From positions 6,627,447 to 6,691,446 of the forward strand of contig NZ_CP011492.1 of NCBI RefSeq assembly GCF_001011035.1: a DNA stretch of 64,000 nt, given 5' to 3'. Shown piece by piece: positions 1 through 8,440 of the stretch. Source of the DNA: Streptomyces sp. CNQ-509 (GTDB taxonomy: Bacteria > Actinomycetota > Actinomycetes > Streptomycetales > Streptomycetaceae). A model generated the notes under the pieces. That model saw nothing but the letters and a program-made list of their open reading frames with translations, did not search any database and was not told the origin of the DNA. Every line of letters starts with the position of its first letter. Positions within the stretch are counted from its first letter, which is position 1. The translations under genes were made by a program, and so were the position numbers.

Positions 1-2
1 CG

Positions 3-656
3 CTGCTCGCGGACGGTGTGCGGTGGACGGAACTGGTGCCCCGCACGGAGGTCGGCGGCCACGCCGCGAACGGCTTCGCGGTCGCCGGGGGGCGGCGGTT
101 CACGCATCTGCGGCTGCGCCAGCACCCCGACGGGGGCATCGCGCGCCTGCGCGTCCACGGCGAGGTCGTCCCGGACCCGGCGTGGCTGGCGGCGCTCGGC
201 ACCTTCGACCTCGTCGCGCTGGAGCACGGCGGCCGCGTCGAGGACGCCTCCGACCGCTTCTACTCCCCGCCCGTCAACACCATCAGGCCGGGCCGCTCGC
301 GGCAGATGGACGACGGCTGGGAGACGCGGCGCCGCCGTGACACCGGCCACGACTGGATCCGCTACGCGCTCGCGGGCCGCGGGGAGATCCGGGCGGTGGA
401 GATAGACACGGCGTATCTGAAGGGCAACGCGGCGGGCTGGGCGGCGGTGTCGGTACGGGACGGGTCCGCGGGCGGGTGGACCGAGATCCTGCCCCGCACC
501 CGCCTCCAGCCGGACACCAACCACCGCTTCGTGCTGCCCGCGGCGGCGGTCGCCACCCACGCGCGCATCGACATCCATCCGGACGGGGGAATTTCGCGGC
601 TGCGGCTGCACGGGAGCCTGGCGCCGGAGGGCGGGGCCGGTGCGGGGGACGGGTGA
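3..656 (+). CDS. alc: Allantoicase, C-terminal part (5' end outside window)
   Basis: Allantoicase (allantoate amidinohydrolase) splits allantoate into ureidoglycolate and urea in cytosolic purine breakdown. The reading frame is already open at base 3, so the N-terminal part lies upstream of the window; about 217 codons are visible. The family hallmark seen here is the repeated jelly-roll element: the phrase HPDGGI followed by RLR(V/L)HG occurs twice, near the start and again near the end, as expected for the two homologous domains. DRFYSPPVNTI and the GWETRRRR-DTGHDW segment are also typical of the family. A strong hairpin follows 23 bases after the stop. Identity is fairly certain; nothing can be said about its upstream partners. 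Confidence 0.9.
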   Translation: MLADGVRWTELVPRTEVGGHAANGFAVAGGRRFTHLRLRQHPDGGIARLRVHGEVVPDPAWLAALGTFDLVALEHGGRVEDASDRFYSPPVNTIRPGRSRQMDDGWETRRRRDTGHDWIRYALAGRGEIRAVEIDTAYLKGNAAGWAAVSVRDGSAGGWTEILPRTRLQPDTNHRFVLPAAAVATHARIDIHPDGGISRLRLHGSLAPEGGAGAGDG

Positions 657-679
657 GGGGGCGGACAGTCCCGTGACCG

Positions 680-722
680 GCGGTGGCCCGGCGGCCGCGT
701 CAGGTCGCCGCCGGGCCACCGC
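680..722. terminator. Bidirectional GC hairpin between convergent genes
   Basis: A perfect 16-bp stem (680-695 with 707-722) closes an 11-base loop. It lies between the allantoicase stop and the stop of the convergent GH84 gene, so it can serve both. There is no T tract, which is usual for actinobacterial terminators. Confidence 0.75.
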
Positions 723-725
723 GCT

Positions 726-3434
726 TCAGCTTCCGGCCACCCCCACGTCCGTGATCTGCGGCACGGCCCCGCCGCCCGACCAGCGCAGCCTCACCTCCGC
801 CACCGCCCCGCCCGGTACGCGGAGTTCGGTGTACGCGCCGGCCAGCGTGCCCGCCGTACGCCACGGGCCGTCCGGCTCGTTGCGTATCTGCACCGTCGCG
901 CCCGCGTTCGGCGCGTCCTGCGGGCGGAGCACGATCAGGGACTTCGCCGCGCGCGGCTCCGCGAAGCGGATGTCCAGCGACTCGCCCGCCTGCGGCGCCC
1001 GCGCGGCGCGGTAGACGGAGGCGGTGTCGCCGTCCGCCGCGGCGGCCAGGGAGCTGCCCTCGGCCGCCGGCGGACCGCCGGCCGTCGTGGCCGGGCCGCC
1101 GCCGGCGACGGTGAACTCCCGTACCACCAGCCAGTTGCCCTGCGCCGCCGTCGACCTGGCGCGCACGTACCGCGCCTTCGTGCCCTCGGGCGCCGTCGCC
1201 TCGACGTCCGGCGTACCGGAGAACGTAGCCAGCTCCTGCCAGGTCTCGCCGTCCGCCGAGTACTCCAGCACGCCCTGCTGGAGATAGTCGTTCGGGCTGC
1301 CGGACTTCGCCATCGCCAGCCCGACCTCGCCGATCTCCCGCTCGCCGTGCAGGTCCACGCTCACCCACGAGCCGGCGCGCGGCGCCCCGTCGCTCCAGAA
1401 GAACGTCGAGTCGTCGCCGTCCGTCATCCGGTCCACGGTGTTGCCCTGGTACGTACCGAGGTTCGTCGCGCCCTTCGGCCGCGGGGGCAGCCCCAGCGAG
1501 CGGTCGTGCGCCGCCGCGGCGTCCGCGACGAAGGCGTCCAGCACGCCCTCGCCGACGACGACCTTCACCTCGCGCCCGCCGAGCCCCGTGTAGATGTGCG
1601 ACGTGGCCTGGTCCACCAGCTCCGGCAGCCGCTGCCGCAGCCGCCAGGCGCGGTCGCCGTCGCCGTCGCGGGCGGCCTCGACCATCCGCAGCGCGGTGCG
1701 GGTCGCGGTGCCCCAGTCGCGGGTCGCGTCCAGCCAGGGACCCGACTCCTCGACGAACGCCCGGTCGGGCAGCCGGTCGCGGAGCACGCCCGGCGCGGCC
1801 TCCAGGGCGGCCAGGGCGTCGTCCAGGGCGTCTTCTCCGCCGCGGTCCCAGTACGCGGCGATGGCCGCCGACAGCTCCGGCGCCTGCCCGGGGTTGAGCG
1901 CCGAGCCGTACGAGGCGTCGGCGAAGGCCCGGAGCGCGGCGGTCGTGTGCCGGTCTCCCCCCGCCAGTTCGGCGAGCGCCCCGGCCCAGGACTCCCGCGC
2001 GTCGTACGCGGCGTCGTTCCAGGCGAAGTCCGCGACCGTGTACAGCGCGAGCTTCGACGCGGCGGCCTGGTTCATCGGGTTGGCCGTGATCCCCGCCAGC
2101 TCGCCCGGCAGCCCTTTCTCCCGGCCGTTGAACGGACCGAGCAGCAGCCGCTGCTGCGCGTAGTCGTTCACCGGGTAGTTGTCCCAGGTGAGGATCGGGT
2201 GGCCGAAGACCTCGCGGGCGTCGCGCGCCTGCGCGACGGTCATCACGGGCGCGACGACGCCGATGCCGGTCCACTCCACCAGCACGTCCTCGTCCAACTG
2301 CTCGGCGAGCGCCTTCTTGTACGGGGACGGGGTGGTGTCGTAGTACTCCGTCGGCACCATCTGCAGCGGCTCGGCGCCGTCGTGGGTGCGGACGAACTCG
2401 CGGTTGACGCGGTTGAGCAGATGCGCCTGGGCCGCGCCCGCGGCGCCGCCGCCGGTGCCGAAGCGCTCCTCGTCGGCGGCGCAGTTCCAGTCGGTGTAGC
2501 TGATGTCGTCCAGCGGCACGGCGAAGGTGCGGACGCCGATGTCCCACAGGGTCTGGAACTTGTCGTTCAGCGCCTGCACGTCCGCGTCGGAGCTGTAGCA
2601 GACCGACAGACCGGGGGAGAGGGCGTAGGTGAACTCGACGTGGTTGGCCCGGGCGCGCTCGACCAGCTCGGCGATGCGGGCGAGTTCGTCCGCCGGATAC
2701 GGCTCGCGCCAGCGCTCGCGCAGGTACGGGTCGTCCTTGGGCGAGTAGACGTAGATGTTCATCTTGTGCTCGCCGTAGAACGAGAGCTGGTCCAGACGCG
2801 ATGCGTGGGACCAGGGGACGCCGTAGAAGCCCTCGATGGCACCGCGCCAGCCGGTGCCGGGCCAGTCGCGGACGGCGGTGCCGGCGACACGGGTGCCGGG
2901 GGAGTCGCGGTGGGGGAGGAGCTGGCGCAGGCTCTGGGCGGCGTAGTAGGTGCCGGAGGCGTCGGCGCCGGCCAGCACGATGCCGTCGCCGCCGGGGGTG
3001 CCGCCGGCCGGCTCCGCGGTGCCGGCGGCCAGGACGTAGCCGTCGGCGGGCAGCCCGGCGGGGCCCTCGACGCCGAGGGCGCCGAGGGCGGCGGCCGAGG
3101 CGGGGTTGGCGTCGGGGCCGCCGAGGTAGACGGTGAGCCCGCGGCCCTCGTCCGGGGCGGTCGCCGTCCGCCGTACGTCCTCGGCCCCCGCGTCGCGCAG
3201 CGCCTTCTCGGCGACGGCGAGCGCGGGCCCGTCGGGCTCCGGTCCGGTGACGAGGGTGACGGTGCGGGTCACGGTGACGCCGTCGGCGCGCGCCTCGACG
3301 GAGCGCGGGGTCGGGCTGATGTCGCCGGCCCTGGCCGGCGGCGGTGGCGCGCCGGCGGCCGGCGGGGCGGCGAGCGGGCTCAAGCCCAGGGCCAGGAGTA
3401 CGGCGCCGACGACGGCCGGGCGGGGGACGGGCAT
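726..3434 (-). CDS. Secreted GH84 beta-N-acetylhexosaminidase with C-terminal F5/8-type domain
   Basis: Predicted extracellular hexosaminidase/hyaluronidase-like enzyme that removes N-acetylglucosamine from glycans by substrate-assisted catalysis. The ATG at 3434 is preferred over the upstream in-frame start at 3470 because GGAGG lies 5-6 bases before it and the protein then begins with a clean signal peptide of about 30 residues ending near AAPPAAGA. A GH84 N-terminal alpha/beta domain is followed by the catalytic barrel, with GAIEGFYGVPW and the paired catalytic aspartates in PLDDISY. The last 230 or so residues form a discoidin (F5/8 type C) carbohydrate-binding region (YQGNTVDRMTDGDDSTFFWS) plus a further beta-rich segment. 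About 902 residues. A role in scavenging amino sugars from chitin or host glycans is inferred. Confidence 0.85.
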   Translation of the reverse strand: MPVPRPAVVGAVLLALGLSPLAAPPAAGAPPPPARAGDISPTPRSVEARADGVTVTRTVTLVTGPEPDGPALAVAEKALRDAGAEDVRRTATAPDEGRGLTVYLGGPDANPASAAALGALGVEGPAGLPADGYVLAAGTAEPAGGTPGGDGIVLAGADASGTYYAAQSLRQLLPHRDSPGTRVAGTAVRDWPGTGWRGAIEGFYGVPWSHASRLDQLSFYGEHKMNIYVYSPKDDPYLRERWREPYPADELARIAELVERARANHVEFTYALSPGLSVCYSSDADVQALNDKFQTLWDIGVRTFAVPLDDISYTDWNCAADEERFGTGGGAAGAAQAHLLNRVNREFVRTHDGAEPLQMVPTEYYDTTPSPYKKALAEQLDEDVLVEWTGIGVVAPVMTVAQARDAREVFGHPILTWDNYPVNDYAQQRLLLGPFNGREKGLPGELAGITANPMNQAAASKLALYTVADFAWNDAAYDARESWAGALAELAGGDRHTTAALRAFADASYGSALNPGQAPELSAAIAAYWDRGGEDALDDALAALEAAPGVLRDRLPDRAFVEESGPWLDATRDWGTATRTALRMVEAARDGDGDRAWRLRQRLPELVDQATSHIYTGLGGREVKVVVGEGVLDAFVADAAAAHDRSLGLPPRPKGATNLGTYQGNTVDRMTDGDDSTFFWSDGAPRAGSWVSVDLHGEREIGEVGLAMAKSGSPNDYLQQGVLEYSADGETWQELATFSGTPDVEATAPEGTKARYVRARSTAAQGNWLVVREFTVAGGGPATTAGGPPAAEGSSLAAAADGDTASVYRAARAPQAGESLDIRFAEPRAAKSLIVLRPQDAPNAGATVQIRNEPDGPWRTAGTLAGAYTELRVPGGAVAEVRLRWSGGGAVPQITDVGVAGS

Positions 3435-3512
3435 CCGGAACCTCCGGGATCTCGGGCGTGTAGTGCACAAGTCACTCAGCGTCGAGCGTCACCCCGACCC
3501 GCCCCGGAGGCA

Positions 3513-3544
3513 ATGGACTTACCCGCGCTCCGGCATGGACTCAC
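3513..3544. repeat. Direct repeat ATGGACTYAC, 22-bp spacing
   Basis: ATGGACTTAC at 3513-3522 recurs as ATGGACTCAC at 3535-3544. The 22-bp offset (two helical turns) and the position in the 247-bp divergent region between the GH84 and KDG kinase genes suggest a regulator site. I see no clear -35/-10 pair next to it. Confidence 0.35.
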
Positions 3545-3681
3545 GTCGTCCCCGGCGCCCCGAACGGGCCGCTCGCCGGGGTCGCCGCTGTGCCCCCGCC
3601 ATACCGGCGCGGGCGCCGCCCGGGATAACGTTCGGAGGACGGATCGGAGCACGAACGCGCGCCACCACCGGGGAGGAACTG

Positions 3682-4653
3682 ATGGCGGAACCCGCACCGG
3701 AGGTGCTGACCTGCGGCGAGGCCATGCTGCTGATGCTGGCCGAGCCCGGGATGCCGCTGGCGCGCGCCGTGAACTTCCGCCGCGCCATCGGCGGCGCCGA
3801 GTCGAACGTCGCCGCCGGGCTCTCCCGGCTCGGGCACCGGGCCCGCTGGTTCGGCCGCGTCGGCGCGGACCCCGCGGGGGAGGCCGTCCTCGCCCAACTC
3901 CGCGCGGACGGCGTGGACGTGTCGTACGCGGACGTCGACCCGGACGCGCCCACCGGCATGCTGCTCCGCGACAGCCACCCGCAGCGCGCCATCGACGTGC
4001 AGTACTACCGCGCCGGCTCCGCCGCCTCCCGCCTCGCCCCCGAGCACATCAGCCCCGAGGTCGTCGAGGGCGTGCGGGTGCTGCACATCTCCGGCATCAC
4101 GCCGATCCTGTCGCCGTCCGCCGCCGAGGCGACGGTCAAGCTGGTCGAACTCGCCCACGCGGCCGGCGCCCTCGTCTCCTTCGACCCCAACGTCCGCCGC
4201 AAGCTCGCCGGACCCGAACGCTGGGCGGAGGTCGTGGGACCGCTGCTCGCCGAGGCCGACCTGCTGCTCGCCGGCGACGACGAGCTGGAGATGCTCACCG
4301 GCGAGCCCGCCGACGCCGCCGCCGCGCGGCTGCTGCGCGGCCGTACGGACACCGTCGTGATCAAGCGCGCCGACCACACCGCCACCGCGCTCACCGCCGC
4401 CGGCGAGCGCGTCGACCAGCCGCCGTACGAGGTGCGGCTCACCGACCCCGTCGGCGCCGGCGACGCCTTCGCCACCGGGTTCCTCTCCGCCCGGCTGCGG
4501 GACCTGCCGCTGGACCGCGCGCTCGCCGAGGGCGCCTGCGTCGCCGCCCTCGTCATCCAGACCGTGACCGACACCGACGGGCTGCCGACCGCGGCCGCCC
4601 GGGACCGCGCGCTCGCCGCGTTCACCTCGGGCGGCGACGCGGTCCACCGCTGA
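3682..4653 (+). CDS. kdgK: PfkB-family sugar kinase, likely 2-keto-3-deoxygluconate kinase
   Basis: Cytosolic ribokinase/PfkB-family kinase, most likely phosphorylating 2-keto-3-deoxygluconate to KDPG. The ATG at 3682 has GGGAGGAA immediately upstream; the longer frame upstream is non-coding. The 323-residue length fits the family. The N-terminal PfkB signature (AIGGAESNVAAGLSRLG, about residues 35-51) and the C-terminal ATP/anion-hole signature DPVGAGDAFATGF (about 255-267), with its catalytic Asp, are both present. Substrate choice is inferred from the KDPG aldolase gene 100 bp downstream on the same strand; together they form the lower branch of uronate or galactonate catabolism. No dehydratase or uronate isomerase is nearby. 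Confidence 0.8.
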   Translation: MAEPAPEVLTCGEAMLLMLAEPGMPLARAVNFRRAIGGAESNVAAGLSRLGHRARWFGRVGADPAGEAVLAQLRADGVDVSYADVDPDAPTGMLLRDSHPQRAIDVQYYRAGSAASRLAPEHISPEVVEGVRVLHISGITPILSPSAAEATVKLVELAHAAGALVSFDPNVRRKLAGPERWAEVVGPLLAEADLLLAGDDELEMLTGEPADAAAARLLRGRTDTVVIKRADHTATALTAAGERVDQPPYEVRLTDPVGAGDAFATGFLSARLRDLPLDRALAEGACVAALVIQTVTDTDGLPTAAARDRALAAFTSGGDAVHR

Positions 4654-4753
4654 GCGCCCGGCCCGTACGAGACGTGCGGCCGTACCCGCCCCGGGCAACG
4701 CGGCACCGGGCACCGCCCGGTAGGACGCCCAGAGAGAACCGCCGGAGGAAAAC

Positions 4754-5374
4754 GTGTACCGCTGGGAGATCACCCGGGCCGCGCTGGAACAGCGGGTCGT
4801 CGCCATCGTCCGCAGCGACACCTACGACGGTGCCGCCGCTACCGCCGACTCGCTGCTCTCCGCCGGGATCAGCAGTCTGGAGATCTCGCTCACCACGCCC
4901 TTCGCGCTGGAGCTGGTCAGCTCGCTGCGCCGCGAGGCCGGCACGGAGGCGGTCATCGGCGCCGGTACGGTCCTGGACGCCGCCTCGGCGCGGCTGGCCG
5001 TCGACGCCGGGGCCCGCTATCTCGTCGCGCCCAACCTCGACGCCGGTGTGGTCGCCACCGCGCACCGCTACGGCATCCCGGTCTTCGCCGGCGTCGCCAC
5101 CCCCACCGAGATGGTGCGCGCGCTGGAGCTGGGCGTCGACGTCATGAAGCTCTTCCCGGCCTCGGCACACGAGCCGGGCTGGGTCAAGGACGTACGGGCC
5201 GCGCTGCCGCAGGCCGCGGTGCTGCCGACCGGCGGCATCTCGATCGCCGAGGCCCCCGACTGGATCGCCGCGGGCGCGGTGGCCGTCGGCATGGGCTCGG
5301 CCCTCTCCGGCGGCGACCGCGAAGAGGTGGCCAAACGCGCCACCGACCTCCTCTCCCGCCTCACCCCGGCCTGA
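4754..5374 (+). CDS. eda: 2-keto-3-deoxy-6-phosphogluconate aldolase (bifunctional KHG/KDPG type)
   Basis: Class I aldolase that cleaves KDPG to pyruvate and glyceraldehyde-3-phosphate. The GTG at 4754 is preceded by GGAGGAA at good spacing. The 206-residue protein has the size and landmarks of the Eda barrel: VAIVRS at the N terminus, LEISLTTP (family: LEVTL), IGAGTVLD, and the Schiff-base lysine in DVMKLFPAS (about residue 132), then LPTGGIS for phosphate binding. It follows kdgK on the same strand, so kinase product feeds directly into this enzyme. It converges on the dehydrogenase gene, whose stop lies 30 bp away. Confidence 0.88.
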   Translation: MYRWEITRAALEQRVVAIVRSDTYDGAAATADSLLSAGISSLEISLTTPFALELVSSLRREAGTEAVIGAGTVLDAASARLAVDAGARYLVAPNLDAGVVATAHRYGIPVFAGVATPTEMVRALELGVDVMKLFPASAHEPGWVKDVRAALPQAAVLPTGGISIAEAPDWIAAGAVAVGMGSALSGGDREEVAKRATDLLSRLTPA

Positions 5375-5404
5375 CAACGCCCGCCGGGGCGGCGGCCCGG
5401 CCCC

Positions 5405-6412
5405 CTACGGCGCGTCCGCGATCTCCGCGACCCGGACCGGGCGCCGTTCGCGGCGCGAGAGCTCGCATGCCTCCACCACGTGCAGCGCCGCCAGCGCCTC
5501 CGCGCCGTCGCACGGGTTGGCCAGCTCGCCGCGGACCACCCGGACGAACGCCGCCAACTCCGCCTCGTACGCCGGGCCGAAGCGCTCCAGGAAGCCCTGC
5601 CACGGCTTGCCGGCCCGCGCCGGGGTGCCCGGTTCGACGGACGTGAGCGGCGTCCGCTCGTCCAGGCCCACCGCGATCTGGTCCCGCTCGCCCGCCAGCT
5701 CCATCCGCACGTCGTAGCCCGCCCCGTTGACGCGGGTCGCCGTCGCGGTGGCCAGCGTGCCGTCGTCCAGGGTGAGCAGGGCCGCCGCGGTGTCGACGTC
5801 GCCGGCCTCGCGGAACATCGCCGGGCCCGCGTCCGAGCCCGCCGCGTACACCTCGGTGACCTCGCGGCCCGTCACCCACCGCAGCGCGTCGACGTCGTGG
5901 ATCACGCAGTCCCGGTACAGCCCGCCGGAGAGCGGCAGGTACGCGGCCGGCGGCGGCGCCGGGTCCGAGGTGGCGGTCCGTACGGTGTGCAGCCGCCCCA
6001 GGCGCCCGCCGCGCACCGCCTCGCGGGCCGCGGCGTACCCCGCGTCGAAGCGGCGCATGAAGCCCATCTGGAGCACGATCCCGGCCGCGGCCACCTCCGC
6101 GAGCGCCGCACGCGTGCCCGCCAGGTCGACGGCGATCGGCTTCTCGCAGAACACCGGCAGCCCGGCCCGCGCCGCCGCGCCCAGCAGCTCCGCGTGCGCG
6201 GCGGTGGCGGCGGCGATCACCACCGCGTCCACCCCCGCGGCGAGCGCGCCGGCGGGCGTGGCGACCGCCTCTGCGTCCGTACGGGCGGCGACCTCGGCGG
6301 CCCGGCGCGGGTCCGCGTCGGTCACCACGAGGGAGGTGACGTCCGGGTGCCGCCGCAGCGCGGCCGCGTGGAAGGCGCCGATCCTGCCGGTGCCGAGGAG
6401 TCCGATGCGCAT
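5405..6412 (-). CDS. Gfo/Idh/MocA-family oxidoreductase, possibly myo-inositol 2-dehydrogenase-like
   Basis: NAD(P)-dependent sugar or cyclitol dehydrogenase. The ATG at 6412 puts the Rossmann glycine motif GLLGTGRIG at residues 4-12, as usual; the frame extends 12 codons upstream to another start but without better support. FCEKPIAVDL carries the conserved catalytic lysine of the EKP motif, and DCVIHDVDALRW carries the H-x2-D substrate-site pair. About 335 residues. It is divergent from a GntR regulator and adjoins a sugar ABC importer and a KDG kinase/KDPG aldolase pair, so a role in oxidising the imported sugar or cyclitol is inferred. The exact substrate cannot be read from the sequence. 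Confidence 0.8.
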   Translation of the reverse strand: MRIGLLGTGRIGAFHAAALRRHPDVTSLVVTDADPRRAAEVAARTDAEAVATPAGALAAGVDAVVIAAATAAHAELLGAAARAGLPVFCEKPIAVDLAGTRAALAEVAAAGIVLQMGFMRRFDAGYAAAREAVRGGRLGRLHTVRTATSDPAPPPAAYLPLSGGLYRDCVIHDVDALRWVTGREVTEVYAAGSDAGPAMFREAGDVDTAAALLTLDDGTLATATATRVNGAGYDVRMELAGERDQIAVGLDERTPLTSVEPGTPARAGKPWQGFLERFGPAYEAELAAFVRVVRGELANPCDGAEALAALHVVEACELSRRERRPVRVAEIADAP

Positions 6413-6442
6413 GGCCTCAAAATCTCCCGTGGCCAGCGGGAT

Positions 6443-6466
6443 TGTCAATTGTCAGGACAACCTGAC
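6443..6466. promoter_or_regulatory. Overlapping inverted repeats, candidate GntR operator
   Basis: Within the 98-bp divergent region, TTGTCAGGACAA (6449-6460) has TTGTC/GACAA arms and overlaps GTCAGGACAACCTGAC (6451-6466), a perfect 6-bp inverted repeat with a 4-base centre. A further TTGTC copy sits at 6443. The site is placed to control both the dehydrogenase and the GntR gene. A partial match, GGACAA, recurs at 7328-7333 just upstream of the transporter promoter. Confidence 0.55.
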
Positions 6467-6510
6467 GTGAAGCCTTCCGGTGGCCCGGCCCGACCGTTAC
6501 GCTCCGGAGC

Positions 6511-7275
6511 GTGACGAAGCGCGGCACAGGCCCCGTCCCGGCCCTCCGGCTCGGCGTGGACCGCAGCAGCCCGGTCCCGCTGTACTTCCAGTTGTCCCAG
6601 CAACTGGAGGCGGCGATCGAGCAGGGGGCGCTGACCCCCGGCAGCCTGCTCGGCAACGAGATCGAGCTGGCGGCCCGGCTCGGCCTGTCCCGGCCCACCG
6701 TGCGGCAGGCCATCCAGTCGCTGGTCGACAAGGGGCTGCTCGTACGCAAGAGGGGCATCGGCACCCAGGTCGTGCACAGCCAGGTGCGCCGCCCGCTCGG
6801 CCTGACCAGCCTCTACGACGACCTGGAGGCCGCCGGGCAGCGACCCGCCACCCGGGTGCTGGGGGTGGCCGAGGTGAAGGCCACCGCGGACGTCGCCGCG
6901 GCCCTCGGCATCGCCGAGGGCACCGACGTCGTCCGCGTGGACCGGCTCCGGCTGACCCACGGCGAGCCGGTCGCGCTGCTCTGCAACCACCTGCCCGCCG
7001 AGCTGGTCGGGCTGCGCGCGGACGAACTGGAGTCGACGGGGCTCTACCGGGTGCTCCGCGCCGCCGGCATCGCGCTGCACAGCGCCCGCCAGCGGGTCGG
7101 CGCCCGGCCCGCGACGGCCGCGGAAGCGGCGCGGCTGGGCGAGGAGGAGGGCGCCGCGGTGCTGACGATGGAGCGGTTCACGTACGACGACACGGGGCGC
7201 GGGGTGGAATTCGGCTCGCACCTCTACCGGGCCTCGCGCTACAGCTTCGAGTTCCAGTTGCTCGACCGGGGCTGA
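6511..7275 (+). CDS. GntR/HutC-family transcriptional regulator with UTRA domain
   Basis: Sugar-responsive DNA-binding regulator. A GntR winged helix-turn-helix occupies roughly residues 20-85 (PLYFQLSQQLEAAIEQG, then LGLSRPTVRQAIQSLVDKGLL). A UTRA effector domain follows from about 100 to 245, with LRLTHGEPVAL and the terminal SRYSFEFQL strand. Length (254 aa) is normal. The GTG at 6511 has little Shine-Dalgarno sequence before it. It is divergent from the Gfo/Idh gene and lies just upstream of the ABC importer operon, so it is probably the local regulator, acting at the dyad in the shared intergenic region. The effector is unknown. Confidence 0.88.
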   Translation: MTKRGTGPVPALRLGVDRSSPVPLYFQLSQQLEAAIEQGALTPGSLLGNEIELAARLGLSRPTVRQAIQSLVDKGLLVRKRGIGTQVVHSQVRRPLGLTSLYDDLEAAGQRPATRVLGVAEVKATADVAAALGIAEGTDVVRVDRLRLTHGEPVALLCNHLPAELVGLRADELESTGLYRVLRAAGIALHSARQRVGARPATAAEAARLGEEEGAAVLTMERFTYDDTGRGVEFGSHLYRASRYSFEFQLLDRG

Positions 7276-7337
7276 CCGGGCGGGGACCCACGGGGTGACT
7301 CGCGGGTAGCCGCGGGTCAGAATGATCGGACAAGGCA

Positions 7338-7366
7338 TTGACTCGGCCCCCGCCCCCGGCTAGAAC
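7338..7366 (+). promoter_or_regulatory. Vegetative-type promoter for the ABC transporter operon
   Basis: TTGACT (7338-7343), a 17-bp spacer, then TAGAAC (7361-7366): a near-consensus HrdB-type -35/-10 pair. The predicted start is about 7373, giving a 5' leader of about 50 bases before the lipoprotein gene at 7424. Confidence 0.7.
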
Positions 7367-7423
7367 ACCTCCAGCCGCCACGCGGGCGGCGGGGACGACC
7401 AGGGAAGAAAGGCGGGTACCCAG

Positions 7424-8440
7424 ATGGCGCGCAGCCGTATGGCCCGTAGCACGCGGGTGTTCGCGGCGGTGGCGACGGCCACCCTGCTGGCGGTCGCCGC
7501 GGCGGGTTGCAGCGACTCCGGCGGCAAGGACGCCGAGGAGAACGACGGCGGCGGGGGCGGCGGCGGGGGCGTGAACACGCCCCGCATGGAGATAGCCATG
7601 GTGACCCACTCCGCGCCGGGCGACACCTTCTGGGACATCGTCCAGAGCGGCTCCAAGCAGGCCGCCGCCAAGGACAACGTCGAGTTCCTCTACGCCAACA
7701 GCGAGAAGGACGACGAGCAGGCGCGGCTGGTCCAGACGTTCGTCGACAAGAAGGTCGACGGCATCATCGTCACGCTCGCCAAGCCGGAGGCGATGAAGAG
7801 CGCGGTGCAGGCCGCCGTGGACGCCGGCATCCCGGTGGTGACGATCAACTCGGGCGCGGAGTTCTCCAAGGAGTACGGGGCCCTGAGCCACATCGGCCAG
7901 GAGGAGGCGGTCGCCGGCGAGGCGGTCGGCGAGGAGCTGAACGAGCGCGGCCGCAAGAACGCCGTCTGCGTCATCCACGAGCAGGGCAACGTCGGCCTGG
8001 AGCAGCGCTGCGCCGGGGTGAAGAAGACGTTCTCCGGCTCGGTGGAGAACCTGACCGTGGACGGGGCGAGCAAGCCCGCGGTGCTCTCGGGGATCCAGGC
8101 CAAGCTTGAGGCCGACGGCGGCATCGACTCGGTCGTCACCCTCAACGCGGACGTCGCCGCCTCCGCGGTCGAGGCGAAGGACGCCTCCGGCAGCAAGGCG
8201 GAGGTCGCGACCTTCGACCTGAACGCGGCCGTGGCGGCGTCGCTGGAGAGCAAGCAGCTCAGCTTCGCCGTGGACCAGCAGCCCTATCTGCAGGGCTACC
8301 TCGCGGTCGACGAGCTGTGGCTGTACGAGACGAACGGCAACGTGATCGGCGGCGGCCAGACCGTGCTGACCGGTCCCGCCATCGTCACCGAGGAGGACGC
8401 CCCGGACCTGAAGAAGTTCACGGAGCGCGGCACCCGATGA
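7424..8440 (+). CDS. ABC transporter sugar-binding lipoprotein
   Basis: Extracytoplasmic substrate-binding protein of a ribose/xylose/inositol-type importer (Peripla_BP_4 fold). The arginine-rich start, hydrophobic stretch and lipobox VAAAGC put the lipidated cysteine at residue 29. A glycine-rich tether of about eight glycines follows. The mature part begins MEIAMVTHSAPGDTFWDIVQSG and contains DKKVDGIIVTLAKPEAM and VTLNADVAASA, typical of the two-lobed sugar-binding fold. The protein has 338 residues. Its stop overlaps the permease start (ATGA), the permease in turn overlaps the ATPase, and the three follow a clear promoter, so this is one operon. Confidence 0.9.
   Translation: MARSRMARSTRVFAAVATATLLAVAAAGCSDSGGKDAEENDGGGGGGGGVNTPRMEIAMVTHSAPGDTFWDIVQSGSKQAAAKDNVEFLYANSEKDDEQARLVQTFVDKKVDGIIVTLAKPEAMKSAVQAAVDAGIPVVTINSGAEFSKEYGALSHIGQEEAVAGEAVGEELNERGRKNAVCVIHEQGNVGLEQRCAGVKKTFSGSVENLTVDGASKPAVLSGIQAKLEADGGIDSVVTLNADVAASAVEAKDASGSKAEVATFDLNAAVAASLESKQLSFAVDQQPYLQGYLAVDELWLYETNGNVIGGGQTVLTGPAIVTEEDAPDLKKFTERGTR

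Noticed and set aside
700..3468. A 922-codon arginine-rich frame parallel to the GH84 gene, and similar long frames across the window (for example 1347-5147, 18150-21839, 47613-51866)
   Set aside because: Very high GC removes stops from the other frames. These translations are Arg/Pro/Gly/Ala-rich, lack domains, and overlap genes with clear motifs. Only segments beginning at a true internal start (as in 18150-21839, where the aminotransferase starts at 20541) were kept.
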